Below are positions 7,931-16,880 of a stretch of 64,000 nucleotides of DNA, piece after piece. The DNA lies in assembly GCA_963801045.1 (NCBI GenBank), contig CAWDDC010000004.1, positions 806,001 through 870,000 of the forward strand, read 5' to 3'. This DNA is from JACCWP01 sp963801045. GTDB lineage: Bacteria; Actinomycetota; Actinomycetes; Propionibacteriales; Nocardioidaceae. Position 1 is the first letter of the stretch; every line of letters begins with the position of its first letter. The translations under genes and the position numbers were made by a program. The notes below the pieces were generated by a model that did not search any database, was not told the origin of the DNA, and saw only the letters and a list, made by a program, of their open reading frames with translations.

Positions 7931-9442
7931 ATGCGCAAGTTCACCCCAACGCGCCGTCGCACCGCGGCGGCATGCGTCGGATCGGGCGCCGTGCTGCTCG
8001 CCTCGGGACTGATCGGACTCGGTGGTCAGGGCGTGCAGGCGTCCAGCCACCGCGAGGCGCCGCTCATCGCAGGCCAGCCGCAGTACGACACCACCGACGT
8101 GTACGCGTTCCGCAGCCCGGACCGTCCTGGCACGGTCACCATGATCGCCAACTGGATCCCGTTCGAGGAACCGGGAGGCGGCCCGAACTTCTACCCGTTC
8201 GCGACCGACGCCCGCTACGACATCCGCATCGACAACGACGGCGACGCGAAGGCCGACATCACGTACCGGTGGACGTTCCAGGACCGGTACCGCACCAAGC
8301 GGACCTTCCTCTACAACACCGGCCCGGTCAGCGGGCTGCGTGACCCCGACCTGAACTTCCGGCAGACGTACACGCTCGAGCGGATCGTCAACCACCGCTC
8401 GCACACCGTCGTCAGGAACGTCCGGGTGGCGCCGTCGTTCGTCGGCGACGCGTCCATGCCCAACTACCAGCGACTGCGCAACCAGTCCCTGGGCTGGACC
8501 GGGGACGTCAACACCTCCGGGCGCGTCTTCGCCGGGCAGGCAGAGGACCCGTTCTTCCTCGACCTGCGGGTCTTCGACCTGCTGTACGGCGGCGACCTGA
8601 CCGAGGTCGGCGACGACACGCTGGCCGGGTTCAACGTCAACGCCGTTGCCCTCCAGGTCGGCCGGCGGCAGCTCGCTGCCGACCGCGACGTGGACGGGAA
8701 CCCGGTGATCGGCGTCTGGTCCACGACGTCGAAGCGCGGAGCCGACGGCCGCTACCACCAGGTCTCACGGCTCGGCATGCCGCTGGTCAACGAGGTCGTG
8801 ATCCCGTTGCGGGACAAGGACGTCTGGAACGCGTCCCGCCCGGCCGACGACGGCCAGTTCCTGAGGTACGTCACCAACCCCGAGGTGCCGCGACTGATCG
8901 AGGCCATCTACGGCATCGACGCGCCGGACACCCCGCGTGACGACCTGGTGTCGGTGTTCCTCACCGGCGTCGACGGGCTCAACCAGCCCGAGGGCGTGGT
9001 CGCCAGTGAACAGCTGCGGCTGAACCTGACGACTCCGGTCACCGGCGACCCCGACCGTCTCGGGGTCATCGGCGGCGACAACCAGGGCTACCCGAACGGT
9101 CGCCGACTGGGTGACGACGTCATCGACATCACCCTGCAGGTCGCCGAGGGCGAGCTGGTCGGCTCGCCGAACAACCTCGGGGACGGCGTCAACACCAACG
9201 ACGCCGAGTTCGCCGAAGCGTTCCCGTACGTCGCGCTGCCCGCCTCCGGGTCGGACACCACGCCGCACCAGAGCGACTCGGCGGGCGTCACGCTGCCCAA
9301 CGGAGGCGCGGTCCCGGACGGTGGTCTGCCGGTGCCGCAGGAGTCGCCGGTGCTGCCGATCCTGGCGATCGCGCTGGGGCTCGTCGCCGTCGCAGGCGGT
9401 GTCGTGACCTGGGTGCGCAAGCCGACCCCGGCCATCGCCTAG
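7931..9442 (+). CDS. DUF4331 domain secreted, C-terminally anchored protein
   Basis: A 503-residue protein with a signal peptide (residues 1-37, ending GVQASS) that runs straight into the DUF4331 hallmark SSHREAPLIAGQP...DTTDVYAF. The domain fills most of the protein. Near the C-terminus a Pro/Gly-rich linker leads to one transmembrane helix (VLPILAIALGLVAVAGGVV) and a short basic tail (VRKP), so the domain should face outward from the membrane. The ATG has the ribosome site AAGGGAAG. DUF4331 has no established biochemical function. The following TPR and nickel exporter genes suggest a shared role in the cell envelope. Confidence 0.9.
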   Translation: MRKFTPTRRRTAAACVGSGAVLLASGLIGLGGQGVQASSHREAPLIAGQPQYDTTDVYAFRSPDRPGTVTMIANWIPFEEPGGGPNFYPFATDARYDIRIDNDGDAKADITYRWTFQDRYRTKRTFLYNTGPVSGLRDPDLNFRQTYTLERIVNHRSHTVVRNVRVAPSFVGDASMPNYQRLRNQSLGWTGDVNTSGRVFAGQAEDPFFLDLRVFDLLYGGDLTEVGDDTLAGFNVNAVALQVGRRQLAADRDVDGNPVIGVWSTTSKRGADGRYHQVSRLGMPLVNEVVIPLRDKDVWNASRPADDGQFLRYVTNPEVPRLIEAIYGIDAPDTPRDDLVSVFLTGVDGLNQPEGVVASEQLRLNLTTPVTGDPDRLGVIGGDNQGYPNGRRLGDDVIDITLQVAEGELVGSPNNLGDGVNTNDAEFAEAFPYVALPASGSDTTPHQSDSAGVTLPNGGAVPDGGLPVPQESPVLPILAIALGLVAVAGGVVTWVRKPTPAIA

Positions 9443-9460
9443 CCCACCGACCACAGGGGT

Positions 9461-9504
9461 GCCCGGTCGTGCGGTGCGGACACCACCGCACCGCACGACC
9501 GGGC
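9461..9504. terminator. Strong hairpin between DUF4331 and TPR genes
   Basis: A perfect 19-bp stem (9461-9479 with 9486-9504, starting GCCCGGTCGTGCGG) closes a 6-base loop, 18 bp after the DUF4331 stop. It is the strongest simple hairpin of the window. No U-tract follows, so this is either a GC-type terminator or a processing/attenuation element that makes the downstream genes less expressed. Confidence 0.7.
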
Positions 9505-9524
9505 GTAGGGCAGGAGGCCACCCG

Positions 9525-10853
9525 ATGAGACGTCGCGCGTACGTCCTGGCAGCGGCGGCGAGCCTGGCCGCGGTGCTCGTCGTGTCCGGAGCCGTGGGAC
9601 TGGTGCCCGACGACCCCGCGGCCACCGGCGGAGTGGTCGGCGGCAGCGACGCCGCCGCCCTGGCACAGGCCGGTGCCCGCGACCTCGACCGCACCGTCGA
9701 GGTGCTGCAGGACCACCTGCGCGACCAGCCGGACGACGCCCGCAGCTGGGCCACGCTCGGGCTCGCCTACGTCGAGCAGGCGCGGGTGACCGTCGATCCC
9801 GCCTACTACCCGAGGGCCGAGGGAGCGCTCGTCCGGTCCGTCGAGCTGCAGCCCGACGACAACAGCCTCGCCCTGGCCGGGCAGGCCGCCCTCGCGGCGG
9901 CCAGGCACGACTTCGCCGGCGCGCTGCGGCTCGCCCGCGCGTCGCTCGCGATCAACCCGTACGAGGTCGGCGCCCTGTCCGTACGGGTGGACGCGCTCAC
10001 CGAGCTCGGCCGCTACCCGCGGGCGCTGTCGGCGCTGGCCCAGGCCGACCGCCGCCGGCCCAGCACGCAGGTCTTCGCCCGCTACTCCTACGCGGAGGAG
10101 CTGCGCGGGCACACCGTCCGGGCCGAGGCGCTGCTGCACCGGGCGCTCGACGGAGTCTCCAGCCCGGCCGACCAGGCGTACCTGCTGGCGCTGCTGGCAG
10201 ATCTCGAACGGCGCGACGGACGTCTCGCCCGCGCCGGTGGCCACCTGCGGGAGGCGCTGCGGCTCGACCCCGGACACGTGCCGGCCCTGGTGGGTCGGGC
10301 ACGGCTCGCGCTCGCCCACGCGGACGTCCGCGGCGCGGTGCGGATCTGGCGCCGGGTCGTCGAGGTCGCTCCGTTCCCCGGTCACCTGCTCGAGCTCGGC
10401 GAGCTGTACGAGGCGACCGGCCGTCCGGTGCTGGCCGCCGACCAGTACCGAGTCCTCCAGGCGACCATCGGGCTGCTGCGCGACAGCGGGGTCAGCACCG
10501 ACCTCGAGGTCGCTCGCTACCTCGCCGACCACGGCAGCGCCCGTGCGGCCGTCGCTGCCGCCCGGTCGGCCTGGCGGCAGGCGCCGAGCATCTGGGCGGC
10601 GGACGCGCTGGGCTGGGCGCTGCACGCCGCCGGGCGCGACCGGCAGGCGCTCGCCCGCAGCCAGGCCGCCACCCGGCTCGGCACGCCGGACGCGATCCTC
10701 TGGCTGCACCGCGGCACCATCGAGGCCGGACTCGGCCGCGACGCGGCCGCGGCCGCGCACCTGCGCGTCGGGCTCGACCACGACCCCGGGCTCAACGTCT
10801 GGCAGGCCACCCGCGCCCGCGCGCTGCTCCGCCAGCTGGAGCGGTCGCGATGA
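9525..10853 (+). CDS. Exported TPR-repeat protein
   Basis: 442 residues with an N-terminal hydrophobic signal or anchor (residues 5-27) followed by tandem tetratricopeptide-like helices throughout: for instance DDARSWATLGLAYVEQ, DDNSLALAGQAALAAARHDF, GALSVRVDALTELGRYPRAL, GHVPALVGRARLALAHADV and SIWAADALGWALHAAGRDRQAL. Such proteins act as binding scaffolds; no catalytic motif is visible. The ATG follows the ribosome site AGGAGG. The stop overlaps the start of the nickel exporter gene by 4 bp (ATGA), so the two are translationally coupled. Confidence 0.85.
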   Translation: MRRRAYVLAAAASLAAVLVVSGAVGLVPDDPAATGGVVGGSDAAALAQAGARDLDRTVEVLQDHLRDQPDDARSWATLGLAYVEQARVTVDPAYYPRAEGALVRSVELQPDDNSLALAGQAALAAARHDFAGALRLARASLAINPYEVGALSVRVDALTELGRYPRALSALAQADRRRPSTQVFARYSYAEELRGHTVRAEALLHRALDGVSSPADQAYLLALLADLERRDGRLARAGGHLREALRLDPGHVPALVGRARLALAHADVRGAVRIWRRVVEVAPFPGHLLELGELYEATGRPVLAADQYRVLQATIGLLRDSGVSTDLEVARYLADHGSARAAVAAARSAWRQAPSIWAADALGWALHAAGRDRQALARSQAATRLGTPDAILWLHRGTIEAGLGRDAAAAAHLRVGLDHDPGLNVWQATRARALLRQLERSR

Positions 10854-12325
10854 GCACCCGCGGGCGCAGGATGGCTGCGCGGCTCGTCGGCGGGCTCGCG
10901 ATCGTGGCGGGCCTCGTGCTGCTGCCGGCTGCTCCGGCGTCCGCCCACCCGCTGGGCAACTTCACCGTCAACCACTACACCGGCCTGCTGGTCGCTCCCG
11001 ACCACGTCGAGATCGACCACGTCGTCGACCTCGCCGAGATCCCCACCACACAGCTCGGCGCCGCGGTCGACGACCTGCCCCAGGTGGCCGCCGACCAGTG
11101 CACCGACGTGGTGGACGGGATCGCACTGACCGTCGCGGGCGCGGAGGTCGACCTTCGGGTGACCGACGCGCAGGCCCGTCTCGGCGACGGGCAGTACCGG
11201 CTCGACGTGCTGCGGGTCGAGTGCCGGCTCCGCGGCGACTACCCCTCCCTCGGCGCCGACACCTCGGTGCGGCTGCGCGAGACCATCGGCGGCGACCGGC
11301 TCGGGTGGCGCGAGATCGTGGCCACAGGCGACCGCACGACGCTCACCCGTTCCGACGTCCCGGCCAGCAGCACCAGCGACCGCCTCTCGGACTACCCGAC
11401 CGACCTGCTCGCGTCCCCGCTCTCGATGCGCAGTGCCGCACTGACGGTCAGCCCCGGCGGCATGCCGGCGACGCTGGACGCCGGGGTCGACGCGCCGCTC
11501 GGCGGACAGGCGGCCGGCTGGGTCGAAGACCTCACCTCGCGCGTCGTCGGCCTGCTCGACGGGACCGGCTCGGCTGCCCTGCTGCTCGCGCTGCTCGCGG
11601 CACTGGTGCTCGGCGCGGCGCACGCGGTCGCCCCCGGGCACGGCAAGACGATCATGGCGTTCTACCTGGTCGACCAGCCGAACCGCTCGCTGCGGGCCGC
11701 GCTCGCGGTCGGGACAACGGTGACGGTCGCACACACGTCGTCGGTCGTGGTGCTGGGCCTCGTCGTCGCCTCCGGCGCGAGCGTGCTGCCGGAGCGGCTC
11801 TACCCGGTGCTCACGGCGATCAGCGGTCTGCTGGTGCTCGCGGTCGGTGCCGTGCTGGTGCGCCGGCTGTGGCGCGAGAAGCAGCACGGACACGGGCACG
11901 GGCACGGGCACGGGCACGGGCACGGTCACGGGCACGGGCACGATCACGGGCACGGCCACGGCCACGGGCACGGCCACGAGCCGGCCGAGACGCCGGCCCG
12001 GGCACGGTGGGCGGGCCTGGTCACCGTCGGGCTGGCCGGCGGCATCCTGCCCAGCCCGTCGGCCCTGCTGCTGCTGCTCGGCGCGGTGGCGCTCGGCCGA
12101 CCGTGGTTCGGGGCGCTGCTGGTGCTCGCGTTCGGAGTCGGCATGGCCCTCACGCTGTGCGCGGCCGGTTTGCTGGCCAGGACGATCACCGACCGGGTGG
12201 AGCGACGCCTGGCCGGCCGCGGCCGACTGTCCCGGTGGGCCCGGATGGGTGTCTCGTACGGCGCCGCGGGCGGCGTCTGCGCGGTGGGCGCCGGGCTGGT
12301 GCTGCGGGCAGCGCTGACGCTGTGA
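10850..12325 (+). CDS. NicO/RcnA-type nickel-cobalt exporter with His-rich loop
   Basis: 491 residues. A signal peptide ending ASA is followed by the extracellular region starting HPLGNFTVNHYTG, typical of this actinobacterial family, then a membrane domain from about residue 240. The metal-path motif GAAHAVAPGHGKT and the later GGILPSPSALL are the NicO signatures. Between helices there is a cytoplasmic loop (residues 346-376) of 16 histidines strictly alternating with Gly or Asp, a probable metal-binding reservoir. Whether nickel, cobalt or another cation is moved cannot be settled from sequence. Coupled to the TPR gene and convergent with the deacetylase gene. Confidence 0.85.
   Translation: MSTRGRRMAARLVGGLAIVAGLVLLPAAPASAHPLGNFTVNHYTGLLVAPDHVEIDHVVDLAEIPTTQLGAAVDDLPQVAADQCTDVVDGIALTVAGAEVDLRVTDAQARLGDGQYRLDVLRVECRLRGDYPSLGADTSVRLRETIGGDRLGWREIVATGDRTTLTRSDVPASSTSDRLSDYPTDLLASPLSMRSAALTVSPGGMPATLDAGVDAPLGGQAAGWVEDLTSRVVGLLDGTGSAALLLALLAALVLGAAHAVAPGHGKTIMAFYLVDQPNRSLRAALAVGTTVTVAHTSSVVVLGLVVASGASVLPERLYPVLTAISGLLVLAVGAVLVRRLWREKQHGHGHGHGHGHGHGHGHGHDHGHGHGHGHGHEPAETPARARWAGLVTVGLAGGILPSPSALLLLLGAVALGRPWFGALLVLAFGVGMALTLCAAGLLARTITDRVERRLAGRGRLSRWARMGVSYGAAGGVCAVGAGLVLRAALTL
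11885..11980 (+). repeat. In-frame CACGGG hexamer tandem repeat
   Basis: About fifteen copies of a 6-bp unit, mostly CACGGG with CACGGC, CACGGT and CACGAT variants, encode the His-Gly loop of the exporter. A 6-bp unit can expand or shrink by slippage without a frameshift, so loop length may vary among strains. Confidence 0.9.
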
Positions 12326-12328
12326 CGG

Positions 12329-15091
12329 CTAGGGGATCCGGCGGGCCGAGCTCCAGCTGCCACCGCCCCGGGCCGGCTCCCACGACATCAGCACCCGTGC
12401 ACCGTGCACATCGACCGCGCCGTCGACCTCCAGCCACAGCCCGTGGTCGCCCGGTCCGAGCCGGACCCGTTCGGCGGCGACGGTGCCGTCGGCCCGGTCG
12501 TGCACGAACAGCCGCGCGACCCCGCGCGCCTGCGCGTGCACCCGTACCCGGACGTCGTTGCCGCTGACGCGCACGATGTCGGCGACCCACGCCCGGTGTC
12601 CGCCAGCGGCGGCCGGCCCGCCGGCAAGCGGCACGCCGGTGTGCGCCGCCTGCGCGATCGACTGCGGCGAGCGCAGGCTGCTGAGCGCCTCCGTGGGGAC
12701 CACCGGTGCGGTGGCTTCGACGGTCGGCGGGTCCCACCCGGGCAGCCGGGCCACGCCCCACCGGTACGGGTCGCCCTGCACGCCGCCCCAGGTCGACCAG
12801 CCGATGCGAGTCTGGCCGGTCAGGTCCTGGGTGTCGGAGTCGTAGACGAACAGGTTCAGCCCCATCGCGTCGGGGTCGACGGTCTCGGGCAGCTCGCGGG
12901 CCGGGATGCTCGCCTCGACCACCCAGCCGTCGCCCGAGGTGGACGACGCGATGGCGACACCCGGCGCCGTCTGCGGGCCCGGTCCCTGGTGGTGGTCGGC
13001 GTCTCGCTCGTAGCACGGCCCGCCGTCGCCGCCGCCCGCGTCGTCGGTGCGGGGGAGCACGGCCATCTTGAACGTGCTCACCGTGTTCTCCGAGTCACCG
13101 GTCGGGTCGATCGCGATCTCCACCGAGTCGGTGCGCCAGTGTCGCTTGCAGTCGCTCGGCGCCAGCGCGGTGCCCAGGGTGTCGTCGACCACCTCGACCC
13201 CGACGAAGAGCCGGTTGCCGTGCCGGCTGAGGTGGCCGGTGGCGGAGCAGTCGGCCGTGGACGCGCAGTCCTCGCCCTCCCAGAGCCGGCTGAGGTCCAG
13301 CGGCTGGCCCGCGTACTCGCCGGCCCCGACGGTGCCGTCGACCTGCGGGGCCTGCGGCGCCGGGCGGATCGCCGTCGTCGGCACCAGCTCGAGCGCGGCC
13401 GCGCTGTCGCTCGTGCCGCCACCTCTGACGCTGGTCCGGATCGTGTAGCCGTAGTCACCCTCGTCGCCGCCCTCGTTCGACGTCGGCAGCGAGTCATCGG
13501 TGTTCGTCACCCGGAAGTGCACGACGGTGCTGTCACCGGGGGCCAGCCGTGGGTACGGCCGGAAGGTGGTCGGGGTGGCGAAGCCGTCCGGCAGCTGGAG
13601 CCGTACCCGGCCGCGGTGCGCGCTGGTGTCCTCGTTGGACACCTGGACCCGGACCCGGCGGCTGCCGCCGGACGCCAGTGGCAGCACCGGCGCCACGAAA
13701 CCCTCCAGCTGCGGGTAGTCGTTGGCGACCGCCCAGCGCTGGAACTGCCGCACCTGGGGAAGCAGCTGCTGGGTGCCCTGAACCGGGGGGACCACGTCGA
13801 GCTCCGACCACGACGAGCCGGAGCGCTGCTGCGCGCGCAGCGTCGCCGACACCGTGACGCGCCGGGTGTTCGTGTCGTCCGGTGTGGTGACGGTGACCTC
13901 GCGCACCACCCGCTCACCCGCGCCGAGCCGGCCGACCGGGCCGTCGCCCGCGACCGTCCAGCCCGCGGGTGCTCGCACGTGCAGCCGGGCCCGCCCGAGC
14001 GCCCGGTCCTGCGGTGCCCTGGCCCGCACGGTGAGCGTGGTCGCGGTGCCCGGTGCCAGCGAGAACGGGTCCGGGTCGACGCTGAGCCGGGTGCCGAGCG
14101 GCAGGTCGCCGGGCGCGCGCAGCAGCGACCCGCGCAGCACGGTGGTCGGGTCGGTCGTGTCCGCGCCGAGGTCGCCGCGCACGTACGGGACGCGGGCGTC
14201 GACCTGGGTGAACATGTCGCAGCCGAGCTCGTCGGGATCGCTGGGCACGTCCGGGAACCCTGCCCAGCCCTGGCTCTTGTACTTGCGCTGTGCCACCCGC
14301 TCGACCGCCGCCCAGGTGGTGCCCCAGCGGGTCGACTCGGTGCCCGACCACACCCCGTAGAGGTCCTGCGTCGGCCGCACCGGGTCGAACTCGGTGGGGC
14401 AGTCGGCGCCGGTGCCGGTCGACTCGCCACGAGCGCTGCCGAGCAGCACCTTGTCGGCCGCCCAGGTGGCCAGCCCCTCCGGCCCCAGCTGGCGCGGGAA
14501 GACGGCGGGGTCGCCCGCAGCGTGGAAGGCCTCCAGCGCCATCCGGCCCGCGTACTGGTGGTTGCCGTGGTTGCCCGGTGACGGCGCCGGGTCCATCGTG
14601 ACGATCACCTCGGGGGTGGTCTCCCGCACCACCCGGACGACCTTGCGCAGAGTCGAGTCGTGTCCCCACACCTGCTCGGTCAGTGCCGCGCTGACGGTGT
14701 AGAAGAAGTCGACCTCGTCGATGTTGTAGACGTCGGTGATGCCCGCCCGCGAGACCGCGCGCCGCTCCTCGGCCTCGCGGATGAGGCCGAGCGCCGGCCC
14801 CTCCTCGGGACCGACGGCGTTGCCGCCGCCCTCGCCGCGGGTGATGGTGAGCACCCCGGTGCGCACGTCGTCGTCCTCGCCCCACTGGCCGTACGTCGAG
14901 AGCGCGAACGCCTCGTCGTCGGGATGGGCACCGACGAACAGCACGTCCAGGTCAGCATCGCGGTGGCGCTCAGCCGACTTTGGCGCCGGCGTGGTCGGTG
15001 GCGACGCACCGGCGGGTACGGACAGCGTCGCGGCGGCCACCCCGGCCGACACGGCGATCGCGAGGACGGGCAGGGCGCGCAGTCGGGACAC
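12329..15091 (-). CDS. Secreted PIG-L/LmbE deacetylase with C-terminal sugar-binding domains
   Basis: 920 residues. A signal peptide (about residues 1-30) precedes a GlcNAc-PI de-N-acetylase fold with the zinc motif AHPDDE at 55-60 and the second histidine region PSPGNHGNHQYAGR. The middle holds immunoglobulin-like NEW3/alpha-galactosidase-type domains (around LSVDPDPFSLAPGTATTLTV), and the C-terminal part resembles family 9 carbohydrate-binding domains (DGTVGAGEY, SVEIAIDPTGDS, VVEASIPARELP). Start at GTG 15091, which has AAGGAG five bases upstream; the frame continues further upstream only as a shadow. It follows the sugar ABC permease by 92 bp. It probably deacetylates an extracellular amino-sugar compound bound to a glycan surface; the substrate is unknown. 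Confidence 0.88.
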   Translation of the reverse strand: MSRLRALPVLAIAVSAGVAAATLSVPAGASPPTTPAPKSAERHRDADLDVLFVGAHPDDEAFALSTYGQWGEDDDVRTGVLTITRGEGGGNAVGPEEGPALGLIREAEERRAVSRAGITDVYNIDEVDFFYTVSAALTEQVWGHDSTLRKVVRVVRETTPEVIVTMDPAPSPGNHGNHQYAGRMALEAFHAAGDPAVFPRQLGPEGLATWAADKVLLGSARGESTGTGADCPTEFDPVRPTQDLYGVWSGTESTRWGTTWAAVERVAQRKYKSQGWAGFPDVPSDPDELGCDMFTQVDARVPYVRGDLGADTTDPTTVLRGSLLRAPGDLPLGTRLSVDPDPFSLAPGTATTLTVRARAPQDRALGRARLHVRAPAGWTVAGDGPVGRLGAGERVVREVTVTTPDDTNTRRVTVSATLRAQQRSGSSWSELDVVPPVQGTQQLLPQVRQFQRWAVANDYPQLEGFVAPVLPLASGGSRRVRVQVSNEDTSAHRGRVRLQLPDGFATPTTFRPYPRLAPGDSTVVHFRVTNTDDSLPTSNEGGDEGDYGYTIRTSVRGGGTSDSAAALELVPTTAIRPAPQAPQVDGTVGAGEYAGQPLDLSRLWEGEDCASTADCSATGHLSRHGNRLFVGVEVVDDTLGTALAPSDCKRHWRTDSVEIAIDPTGDSENTVSTFKMAVLPRTDDAGGGDGGPCYERDADHHQGPGPQTAPGVAIASSTSGDGWVVEASIPARELPETVDPDAMGLNLFVYDSDTQDLTGQTRIGWSTWGGVQGDPYRWGVARLPGWDPPTVEATAPVVPTEALSSLRSPQSIAQAAHTGVPLAGGPAAAGGHRAWVADIVRVSGNDVRVRVHAQARGVARLFVHDRADGTVAAERVRLGPGDHGLWLEVDGAVDVHGARVLMSWEPARGGGSWSSARRIP

Positions 15092-15183
15092 GGCACTCCT
15101 TCGGGCCACAACGGTCAAAACGCTCGGTGCCAACTGTTCGCCCTGCCGCCCCGCCGCGCAAGAGCGGATCCAGGACAGTCGGC

Positions 15184-15990
15184 TCAGCCCTTGACCGCTC
15201 CCTCGAGCATGCCGCGGATGAAGTAGCGCTGGGCGAACAGGTAGACCACGACCACCGGCAGGGCGACCAGCACGGCACCGGCGGCGAGCAGCGCCGTGCC
15301 CGAGGTGTACTGCCCCTGGAACCGGGCCAGCCCGAGCGGCGCGGTGGACAGCGACGGCTCGTTGATCACCATCACCAGTGGGATGAGGAACTCGTTCCAG
15401 GTCCACATGAAGGTCAGCAGCACCATGGTGACCACGGCCGGGCGCCCGAGCGGCAGCAGCACGTTCCACAGCGTCCGCCAGTGCCCGGCACCGTCGAGCC
15501 GCGCCGCCTCGACCAGCTCACGCGAGCTGCTGCGGAAGTAGGCACGCATCCAGAACGTGCCGAACGCGAGCGACTGCGCGATCTGCGGCGCGATCATCGC
15601 GGCATAGGTGTCAGTGAGCCCGAGCGCCGAGAACGTGTAGTACAGCGGAATGATCACGGCCTCGCTCGGCACCATCAGCCCGACCAGCAGCAGGTAGAAC
15701 AGCGCGGTCGAGCCGGGGAAGCGCATGGTGCCGAACGCGTAGCCGGCGAGCGACGACAGCACGGCGGCCACGATCACGACCGTGCTCGACACCAGCGCGC
15801 TGTTGGTGAGGAAGCGGCCGAACTCGCCCTCGGTCCACGCGGTGCCGAAGTTGGCCAGGCTCAGGCCGCTGTCGCCGACCCGGGCGGGCTGCACGGCGAC
15901 CCACACCACCTCGCCCAGTGGGAACAGGCACCAGACGGCCGCCAGCCCGAGTACGGCGTACGTGCCCAGCCGCTCGGCCCGGCCGATCAC
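15184..15990 (-). CDS. Carbohydrate ABC transporter permease (MalG type)
   Basis: 268 residues with six predicted transmembrane helices and the inner-membrane permease signature EAARLDGAGHWRTLWNVLLPLGRP (EAA motif), which docks the ATPase. The family CUT1 topology and the C-terminal ending FIRGMLEGAVKG are typical of the second permease. GTG start at 15990 overlaps the stop of the partner permease by 4 bp. There is no ATPase gene in the operon; CUT1 systems of actinobacteria often share one MsiK-type ATPase encoded elsewhere. Confidence 0.93.
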   Translation of the reverse strand: MIGRAERLGTYAVLGLAAVWCLFPLGEVVWVAVQPARVGDSGLSLANFGTAWTEGEFGRFLTNSALVSSTVVIVAAVLSSLAGYAFGTMRFPGSTALFYLLLVGLMVPSEAVIIPLYYTFSALGLTDTYAAMIAPQIAQSLAFGTFWMRAYFRSSSRELVEAARLDGAGHWRTLWNVLLPLGRPAVVTMVLLTFMWTWNEFLIPLVMVINEPSLSTAPLGLARFQGQYTSGTALLAAGAVLVALPVVVVYLFAQRYFIRGMLEGAVKG

Positions 15991-16880
15991 GGCGCCCTCT
16001 CCGCGAACCGGTTGACCCCGACGGTGATCGCGAGGATCAGCAGCGTCAGCACGACGGCAACGGCCGCGGCCGACCCGACCTCGCCCTTGACGAAGGCGCG
16101 GTCGTAGACCTCGTACGACGGCACCCGGGTGCGCCCGCCCGGACCCCCGCTGGTCATCACGTACACGAGGTCGAAGGTCCGGAGCGCGGCGATGACGGTC
16201 AGCGTGATCGCCACCGCGATCTCACCGCGCAGTGCGGGCAGCCCGACGGCGAAGAACTCCCGGACCGGACCGGCGCCGTCGAGCCGCGCCGCCTCGTACT
16301 GCTCCCGCGGCACCTGGGAGAGTCCCGCGAGGAACAGCACCACGCACAGGCCGGTGCCGACCCAGGTGCCTACCAGGCCCACCGACGGCAGCGCCCACGC
16401 CGGATCGCCGAGCCACCCCGTGGTCAGGGCGCCCAGCCCGAGCGCGGACAGCGTGTCGTTGAGCGGGCCGGTCGGCGCGTAGATCGCCGACCACGCGATG
16501 CCGACGACGACCATCGCCACGACCTGGGGCAGGAACAGGACGGTGCGGAAGAAGCCGAGCCCGCGCAGCCGGGCCCGCGACATCACCCCGGCGAGTCCGA
16601 GTCCCAGCACGACCGGCAGGACCGAGAAGAACACCACGAGCACCAGCGCGTGGACGAACGGCGCCCGCAGGCTCGGGTCGCTGGCCAGCGCGCGGTAGTT
16701 GTCCAGCCCGGCCCAGCTGCCCTGGCTGAGGCCGTCCCACTCGTAGAACGACAGCGACGCGGTCCGCAGGATCGGCCAGAGCAGGAACGCGCCGAAGACG
16801 AGCAGCGCCGGCGCGACGTACAGGTAACCGACCAGCCGCGGCTCGCCGGGCGGCGCCCCCGTGCGTCCGCTGTCAGCCAC
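15987..16880 (-). CDS. Carbohydrate ABC transporter permease (MalF type)
   Basis: 297 residues, six transmembrane helices, starting LVGYLYVAPALLVFGAFLLWP as in UgpA/MalF-like permeases, and an EAA loop (EQYEAARLDGAGPVREFFAVGLPAL). GTG start at 16880 overlaps the end of the binding-protein gene by 8 bp, and the stop overlaps the next permease by 4 bp, so stoichiometric expression is expected. Sugar specificity is not visible in the permease. Confidence 0.93.
   Translation of the reverse strand: MADSGRTGAPPGEPRLVGYLYVAPALLVFGAFLLWPILRTASLSFYEWDGLSQGSWAGLDNYRALASDPSLRAPFVHALVLVVFFSVLPVVLGLGLAGVMSRARLRGLGFFRTVLFLPQVVAMVVVGIAWSAIYAPTGPLNDTLSALGLGALTTGWLGDPAWALPSVGLVGTWVGTGLCVVLFLAGLSQVPREQYEAARLDGAGPVREFFAVGLPALRGEIAVAITLTVIAALRTFDLVYVMTSGGPGGRTRVPSYEVYDRAFVKGEVGSAAAVAVVLTLLILAITVGVNRFAERAP

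Noticed and set aside
11885..11980. Short tandem repeats as a CRISPR array
   Set aside because: The unit is only 6 bp, has no spacers and encodes a His-Gly loop in frame.
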